Shown here piece by piece: positions 53,501 to 62,500 of a stretch of 64,000 nt of DNA; position 1 is the first letter of the stretch; every line of letters starts with the position of its first letter. Position numbers and translations under genes: made by a program. The notes under the pieces are model-generated. The model did not search any database. It saw only the letters and a list, made by a program, of their open reading frames with translations, and was not told where the DNA came from. The stretch spans positions 72,991 through 136,990 of the forward strand of contig NW_005434615.1 of the NCBI RefSeq assembly GCF_000315625.1. Reading direction: 5' to 3'. The stretch comes from Guillardia theta CCMP2712. Lineage: Eukaryota; Cryptophyceae; Pyrenomonadales; Geminigeraceae.

Positions 53501-56500
53501 TCGAATTCGGATGTTATATACCTCCGAGGCATCAATGGAACTGCAAAGTGGCTGCCAAATCAAGAATTGCTAGTGATAACTGTCTCTGGTGTTGCACAAT
53601 CAAGTAAATTTTACGAGATCTTGCTTGGAGTTGACGCATTAAATGAATATCAATTCATCCTGCCAGTTGACGGTGTACAACAAGATTCTTCCAAATTTAT
53701 GGTTGATGTCAAATCGGCGAATGGTGACATTTCTTGGACACAATTTCAAAAAGTTTCAGGCATCGGAGCTTTTGTCATTTCCTCAATCGCTTTTGATGCT
53801 CCGATTGCTGGTTCAGCTTCAAATATCACTTTGGTATTAAAACCTGCAATGAACATTGCTGTAGGTGACGTGATCTTACTCAATTTGCCTTCTTTTGGGG
53901 GGAAATTTTGCAGCAACTTCAGATATTCTTGGAATTTGAAGTATGCAAGGGGAAATTGGAACCCATTTGAAGCTGTATTACAGTTCACTTCCCCCGAATC
54001 TGTTCTCGCTTACAACTCGATCCAAATCAGGGTTATGGCTGCAACCTGCTCTATTATCATTCCCAAGAATGGGATTTCTGCAGGTACAGAATCAATCCAA
54101 GTAAGTACTTCGGCATCGACTGGGCCAGTTCTTCCTACTCCTGTACAGGTTGTGCCTCCCATCGGGTCCTTCCTCGACTCCAGCAGCCTCGCTTTTGATC
54201 ACAACGCTTCTGCAGCAGAGGTCAGCACTTTGTTGTTGAGATTCCGAGCCAGTATGTCAATCTTCATCGGGGAGGTTGTGACTCTCCATCTTCCTGGCTT
54301 CCAGCAGGAGCGCCAAGTCCCCGTTGTTTTTTCCAGTGTTGAGTTTTCGGCAGCGAGCTGGCAAGCATCTTCGCAGTCACTCATTTTCACGGCTGGGGAA
54401 AACATCACAGCGGGGACACTGTGCAATGTTACTGTTCTGCGTGACGCAATGATACGGTTGCCTTTGGACGGAGTACGGGTCAATCAAAGCAGTCTGAAAC
54501 TGAGCACCAATGCACGGCAGGGGCCCATCTTGCCAACGAGCATCTCATTGGTCCAGCCTGTAGGACACTTTGTACAATCTGAGCTGTTGTATGATCCTGC
54601 AATAGCCGGCAGATTCACGAACATCATATTGCGCATGAAACCTGCTATGGCTTTGAAACGTGATGACGTTTTGTTGGTCGATTTTCCTTTTTTGCTGTAC
54701 TCACCTTCGTTTGACGGCAATTTTTCATCAAGCTTTGTCTACCAAACATCTCGGAATATTTCATTTTCTTGGCAAGATGCCACGTTGAGGATGCAGTTTG
54801 ATGAAGGTGTTCAACCATTGAACCAGGTTGACATATTTATCATGAGCAATACTACATTTCAGATTCCTCCTGCAGGAATCAGTCGTTCATCTCAGCCTAG
54901 GTATCTTCTGAGTGCAACGGAGGGGCCGATCCCGTGGACCATATTTGCACCACCGCCATTGGTCGGTGCTTACAAGGAAGCACCAAGTATCACTTTCACT
55001 CCTTTGATTGCAGGCGCTGTATGCAATCTGACATTAAATTTTTCGGTTGTGTTTGACTTGGACAAAAATGATTCATTACATGTTTATCTGCCTCGATGGA
55101 GTCCAACACAGCGTGTAGTTGTTACTTCAGATGCAGCAAGCTTCGCTGTGCGAGCTGAAATGGGACAAATAATTATCATTTTGAACAGTACGATTCCAAA
55201 AGAAAAATTAATTACTTTTTCGGTGCAGGGTTATCGAATACCTGTTGAAGGAATCCCAGACTTGAGATTATATGATCTCATGTTAGATGTAGTGTCAAAA
55301 AATGGGGTGATCCTGCCCTCAAGGATTTCGAATTATCCTTTTGTCGGATATTTCAAACATTCCGAGATTACATTTGATAATCCCAGAGCAGGACGACAGA
55401 CGAATATTCAAATTAGTTTGTTGCCGGGAATGGCTTTGCAGCAGAAGGACACGATCACAGTATTGCTTCACAAATTCCTGTATTCTGGGGAACAGATGAT
55501 ATGGAATTGCTCATTCGGATTCCAATGTGATATTTCAATGAAAAGCATGACCGACTCAATGAAAGATTGTTATCTTGTTGTAAAGAATGTATCAGTGATC
55601 AAAAATATTGGAGGACAGAACAAAACCGTCTTTGTAGAGACAAATGTCACGGAATGCCCTCAAACTCTAGCACTGAAAATTCTTACTTTGAATGGATCTC
55701 CGCTCCAAACACCGGAATGGATAAATATATCTATAGAAGGTATGAATGTTTCATTGCCCTTATACGGGGTTCGTGGCAATATTACAGTTGAATCAGATGC
55801 AGTCTTGGGTATCGTATTGCCTACAGAGTTCATCAAGCTTCAGAAGGTTGGAGCACTTTTTCCTGGAGCAAAACTTTTGGTCAATCCGACTTCAGCCGGC
55901 GTGTTAGTGAACATAAGTCTTCAATTCCAGGCAAGCATGCAGTTTCAGATCAATGATGAAGTTGGTTTGACCCTTCCTGGATTCTCGGGAGATTCAGGAA
56001 ATGTTGTGATTTTGTCTGACTATGCAGAAACAGGATATTTCAACAGTATGAAACACACACTAAAATTTTCGATAAGCAAACCAATAACTGCTTCCTCTAT
56101 TGCCCGCTTCGACATGGTCACTGGCACGACTTTGAAGTCGCCCGTGGAAGGAATTAGAAAGGTTCAAGCAGACATAACCATCGAAACGAACGCTCTGGAT
56201 GGCTCTATCCTACCAATTGCTGTAGAATTCGTACAACCGATTGGTTCATTTGTGCTCTGCCAAATTGACTGGCAAGATGAGCCAAGGGTTGGTCAGCCTG
56301 TTGCCTTTGCAATCAAATTCATACCGCGTATGCAAATTCTCGTAGACGAATATATATTTGTTTCGTTGACATCCTTCGGGTCTGATACCATGACAGTGAA
56401 TGCTTACCAAAACTTGCAATGGAATCCTGGAAGCAGATTGCTGAGTATAAGAGTAGTGAATCCCTTTAGCAATAACGAACCGGCGATCATCAATGTTTCA

Positions 56501-59500
56501 AAGCACCTTGGAATCAAGTTACCGTACAATGGCATTGAAATCAACTCAAGTTTGATTAATTTGTGGACAAATGCGTCAGAGGGGCCAACAGGTGCAACAA
56601 GTGTCGAAGTTTTGCAAGCTATCGGTAACATCAAATCGTCCCTTAAACTTCATGTTGACAGCTTGAAAGGGTATGTTAATTTGAACTTCACTTTTAGTCC
56701 ATCCTTCGATCTCACAAGTAGTGATTCTCTTTTTATTGCACTTGGAGGCTTCCTGGGTGACTGCGAGGGTGATCTGGTCCCTTACCTCGCCTTCGACTCC
56801 TCCGTCTTTAACCTCTCCTCTGCTCTCTGCAATACGACAAATGTTGCTGTATCTCTGAGCCTACAGATAGGATCCGCCATCCCCAAGGGCACATCCATTT
56901 CGTTCATGGTCAGCAAGTCTGCAGGAATCCAGCTCCCAGCAGCAGGCCTCACAACCTCGGCAGACTTGGACAAGGTGACTATCCGAGCGGATGCCAAGGC
57001 AGCGTTAGTGTTCGAGACACCCTTCTTGTGGACAGGCGGCAGCATCCAACGCGTGGGAACCTTGCAGCAGTCAAGCATCAGGTTTGATGGCACAGACTGC
57101 TCGAGCATAGAATTGTCAAGCATCAGTCATTCTTGCATCCGTGCAGGCAGCATTGTGAATGTGAAGGCGTCGTTCACAGCTTCGACACCGTTCCAAGCCA
57201 ATGAATCCTTCACGCTGTGTATGCCTGGCTTCCGAGGGCCGGAAAATGTCTCGTACATCTCTCTGACCAACTCGAGCGTCGCGATCCGGAACAACAGAGC
57301 GCTGTGGGACCCTGCCGGGTGTGATGGGGCAGCCTCACTATCGTTCGTGTATCGCGACAGCATTGCAGCCAACGTGCGGAGCTGCGTGGCGATCTCGTCT
57401 GACGCCGGCATCAGACTACCGACACTGGGAGTCAGTTATGCGACTGGAATTTCTCTCATGCCGAAATCTCCTTCCGTTGATGTCGTTGCCCCTACATTCG
57501 TACAAAGCGTGCAAAGTGTTGGAAAGTTTATCGTTTCTTCCATTTCGTTCGAGAATCCTCAAGCTGGTGCTCGCTCAAGAATGAACTTGACTCTTGTTTC
57601 AAGTTTGGATATCACCGCTGATGCATTTTTTCAATTGAAACTACCTTCATTCGTGGTTGAAGATACCTCATACTCCATTAATGGCTTCTCGGCAATCCAC
57701 AATGGCAGTTGGTCTAGCACGAGTAGTCTGCTATCTTTCTCATTACCAGCATCAAGCAAAAATAGCACTGTTCTAGTTCTATTCAGAGAGGTCCAGATTC
57801 CAAATGAGGGATTGACCATGCGTACACCTAAATTAGAAATAGGAACAAACTTTTCAACTAGTGCGGTATGCTTTGCCGAGATCAATGATGTTCCGGCGAT
57901 ATACCAGACAGGAAACTTTTCGTTGTTTGAGATTTTGTTCAGCCATCCGCAGGCACTCTCTCACACCAATATTTCCATTCGATTTCAGGCTGAGATGACC
58001 ATCTTTCCTGGTTCTATCATTCACATTCTTTTCCCCGGATTTGTGCATGAAGATCGTAGCATAAACGTGCAAAACACACCTTTCAGTGACATACAATGGA
58101 TTCAAACAGACTCTACAGTGCAACTGATAGTTGACAAGATTATTGACAGCATGGAAATTATCACTATGGATATTAATGTAAACTTTTTAATTCCTGGAAT
58201 TGGAGTTCAGAAATGTGGGGTTTTAGTATTCATCAATGCAACTTCCGGACCCATTCAGCATGGAATCTGTCCTCAGATTAATCCGATTGGCGCTTTCTTG
58301 CACACGAACATGAGCTTTATACCAGCTGCAGCAGGAAAAGAAGTTGAAATAGGGCTTCAATTCAATGTTCAAATGAAAATACGGCCAGGAGAAAGCATCT
58401 TCTTGAAGTTACCATCCTTCATGCGTAATACGCAGAAATTGAATGAGACTTATGGACTGACTTGGAAGCACGTTGGACAAAATCTATCAACTATTGAAGG
58501 TCAATGTATCCTCGCATCATGGAATAGCAGCTCGTACCTGCTCCGACTTGAAGTCTGTCTTCAGGACATCCCCGCAAAGGCCGATGTAGAGATTGTGATC
58601 CCTAGCTCATTCGGGCTTCGACTGCCGTCGTTGGGCCTCATGCAGAATCAAGAAAGTCTGATGATCTCATGCGATGCTGAGGCTGGAAAGGTACCGCCGA
58701 CATCGATACAGGAGACTTCTGGGGTTGGATATTTCACGAGGACGAGCCTAGGCTTCTTGGATGCGAACGATCAAGGAGAGCGTTTCGTGCAAGCAGGCAG
58801 GGTCGTGCGACTGGTGCTTGAAGTCGAGATCGGAATGAAGCTGTACCCAGATGACGAGCTCGTACTGGGATTACCCGGATTTATGTTGACAGCTACACCA
58901 ACCGATCTCACCATCAACGCATCGTCAGGCAATGAGTCCAGCCCTGCTTTCCATGTGTCAATCCAACCTGCATCCAACGAGGTGGTGTTGACAAGCATCA
59001 CGGAGGTCGAAGGAAACACCTTCCTCACCTTTGTCTTCCCTTCGACGTATGAGATCATGCTGCCTCAGACAGGCGTCGCACCGAACCAGCAGGACCTTAC
59101 TTTAGAAGCGCGCTCTTCCTCACGGCCAGTGGCCCCAACACCCTTCGGTACCGTACAGCCAGTCGGCGCATTCTTGAATGCGTCGCTATCATTCGACCCG
59201 CCTGTTGCAGGATCGAAGGCAAACCTTTATCTCAATTTTACTTGTTCGATGGAGATATTAGCCAACGAGTCGATCGCAGTAAAGCTTCCTGACTTCTCGA
59301 GCGATCTTTCGAGCATGATCTTGCAAGACGCTATCGAGGGAGTGATCGCAAACGCAACCTGGGACGGGAGTGCGAACCAGCTCACTCTTGTGTATCTGAA
59401 TCACACCAGGAGGAACCAGGGGTTCAGCTTCGAGATATTGCAGATGTTTGTGCTGCCGACACTAGGAGTGAGGAGGAGCTACAACAACATCAGCGTGAGC

Positions 59501-62500
59501 ACGGAGGCAAGACTTGGCCCTGTTCATGAGAGCAGACAATTTGTCGTCAACTATTTTTCTGTGGTGTTCAACTCAACTTTGGCATTTTCCAATCCCAAAG
59601 CTTTACAAGTTTCGAACCTCAGTATCAGCATGTCGATGCAAATGGATCTGCAATACCAAGACAGCATCGTACTTTATTTGCCATACTTCAATCTCAATAC
59701 TGTGAACATTCCACCGGAAAATGTGGTGATCGCCGTCGAACAACTGGAATCAGTTTATCCTTTAGCAGTTTTCTGGGATAATGCAACAAATATGCTCTCT
59801 TTGATGGTGAATGGCTCAATTCTAGCTGAATCCTTTGTTGTCATCAACGTTATTAGCACAGTAGATTGTTACGTAACCCTTCCATCCTGTGGTGTGTCAA
59901 CAGGCAGCTCAGGGATCAAATTTTCAATCAAAGCCTTTGATGGTATTGTTATGTGGAAAGCTTTTGATCATTTGCTTGGCTACAATTCCTTTTTACTCGG
60001 CTCCACTTCAGTGGACTTCCATCCAAGAAAAGCTGGAGCCGTAGTTGATTTGAGCCTTCAGTTCCAAACTTGCTTTTCAATCAAGGAAGGTGACAGGCTA
60101 AAGCTATACTTACCTGGGTTTACTGGTTCTGAGTTAAGTTTGCTTCAATTGAGCAATTACAGCTTGCCTATAAAGCTGATCACGTGGAATCCCCTTGAAT
60201 ATTTGCTCTCCATCATGCTGGCGGAACATATTAACACTTCAAATGTTGCAATTGCTCCGTTGAACATTAGCATCTCACTTCCCGTTGTAGGAATCAGATT
60301 GCAAACAGAGATTCTGATTGGTCTTGATTCCATTGAACCGATCCAACTGGAGCGAATCGCTCATGTACCCTTGATAGGTTCATTCACAAATTCGACGACT
60401 CTACGGTTCGGCAGTTCCAGGGCTGGTGAGAGGAGCAGCCTTGAGTTATCTTTCACGGCACAAACGAACTTAATCGAAAACGATTGCATCTATTTGCAAA
60501 CCAAGTTTTCGTGGCTGTACAACGGAAGTGGATGTAACGTTAGTGAAATTTGGGATGTTTACTATCTGGAAAATCAAAGTATGCTACTTCTATGTCTGCA
60601 GAATTTCACAATCGCAGCAACCGATTGGGTCTTCATGACTCTGCCCATGACATGTGGGTTTGTCATTCCAGCTGATGGTGTTCGAAGCAGTGACCAAAGG
60701 ATTCTCATTGGTTCGAACGCAACTCTCGGGCCTATCCAGCCAGAACCATTCGCTACGGTTGCTCCAATTGGCGCCTTCATCCTTTCGGCGTTCATATACG
60801 TTCCACAAAATCGATCGATTCGCTTGAGGATGAAACCAGCCATGACGGTTGTCCCGGGCGAAAGCATCTATTTGCTCTTGCCCGTCTTTGATGGCAAAAC
60901 GATCAGTAACATGACCATCCCAGGTCAACACTGTCTGCGTGCATCATGGAATAGCAGCTCGTACCTGCTCCGACTTGAAGTCTGTCTTCAGGACATCCCC
61001 GCAAAGGCCGATGTAGAGATTGTGATCCCTAGCTCATTCGGGCTTCGACTGCCGTCGTTGGGCCTCATGCAGAATCAAGAAAGTCTGATGATCTCATGCG
61101 ATGCTGAGGCTGGAAAGGTACCGCCGACATCGATACAGGAGACTTCTGGGGTTGGATATTTCACGAGGACGAGCCTAGGCTTCTTGGATGCGAACGATCA
61201 AGGAGAGCGTTTCGTGCAAGCAGGCAGGGTCGTGCGACTGGTGCTTGAAGTCGAGATCGGAATGAAGCTGTACCCAGATGACGAGCTCGTACTGGGATTA
61301 CCCGGATTTATGTTGACAGCTACACCAACCGATCTCACCATCAACGCATCGTCAGGCAATGAGTCCAGCCCTGCTTTCCATGTGTCAATCCAACCTGCAT
61401 CCAACGAGGTGGTGTTGACAAGCATCACGGAGGTCGAAGGAAACACCTTCCTCACCTTTGTCTTCCCTTCGACGTATGAGATCATGCTGCCTCAGACAGG
61501 CGTCGCACCGAACCAGCAGGACCTTACTTTAGAAGCGCGCTCTTCCTCACGGCCAGTGGCCCCAACACCCTTCGGTACCGTACAGCCAGTCGGCGCATTC
61601 TTGAATGCGTCGCTATCATTCGACCCGCCTGTTGCAGGATCGAAGGCAAACCTTTATCTCAATTTTACTTGTTCGATGGAGATATTAGCCAACGAGTCGA
61701 TCGCAGTAAAGCTTCCTGACTTCTCGAGCGATCTTTCGAGCATGATCTTGCAAGACGCTATCGAGGGAGTGATCGCAAACGCAACCTGGGACGGGAGTGC
61801 GAACCAGCTCACTCTTGTGTATCTGAATCACACCAGGAGGAACCAGGGGTTCAGCTTCGAGATATTGCAGATGTTTGTGCTGCCGACACTAGGGGTGAGG
61901 AGGAGCTACAACAACATCAGCGTGAGCACGGAGGCAAGACTTGGCCCAGCAGTTTCGCGTGATTTTGTGGAGGGCATTGGTTACTTGAGCAACATCTCTC
62001 TGAGGGCCGTTCCTCCGAGGGCTGGATCACGAACGGATGTTGAAATTTCGTTTGTCGTTCATATGATGCTCTTACCTGGAGACATTTTGCAGGTTTCACT
62101 TCCAGACTACATAGTTTCAGGAGTGCAGCAGGTAGTATTCTCCAGTGGGAACTATAGTTGGGAACTGTCTCGTGAGGAGGATTTGATTCGTTTGCATCTC
62201 AACAGTTCTATGGGAATATATCCAGATTCACTTGTATCATTTGTCGTGAATGAGATGATAGGTATTGACCTTGTCGTAAGGAATGATACGTTTCCAAAGA
62301 TGCTCTTTCCCACTATTGAAGTGTCAAAATGTGCAGATGGCAAAGTGTTGTCGAAGCAATTTGATTATTTTCCCCGCATATTTGTCATTGGAGATTTCCA
62401 GAATTCGAGTTTGAATTTTAATCTAACAGATGTCAGGGCCAACCAAGCTTGCGATATCTGTATTGATGTCTTCCCCATTATGACGCTTTCAATTGATGAC

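Noticed and set aside
33101-61947. Near-identical segments as transposons
   Set aside because: They encode in-frame parts of the host protein, have no terminal inverted repeats, target duplications or transposase, and their offsets are multiples of three.
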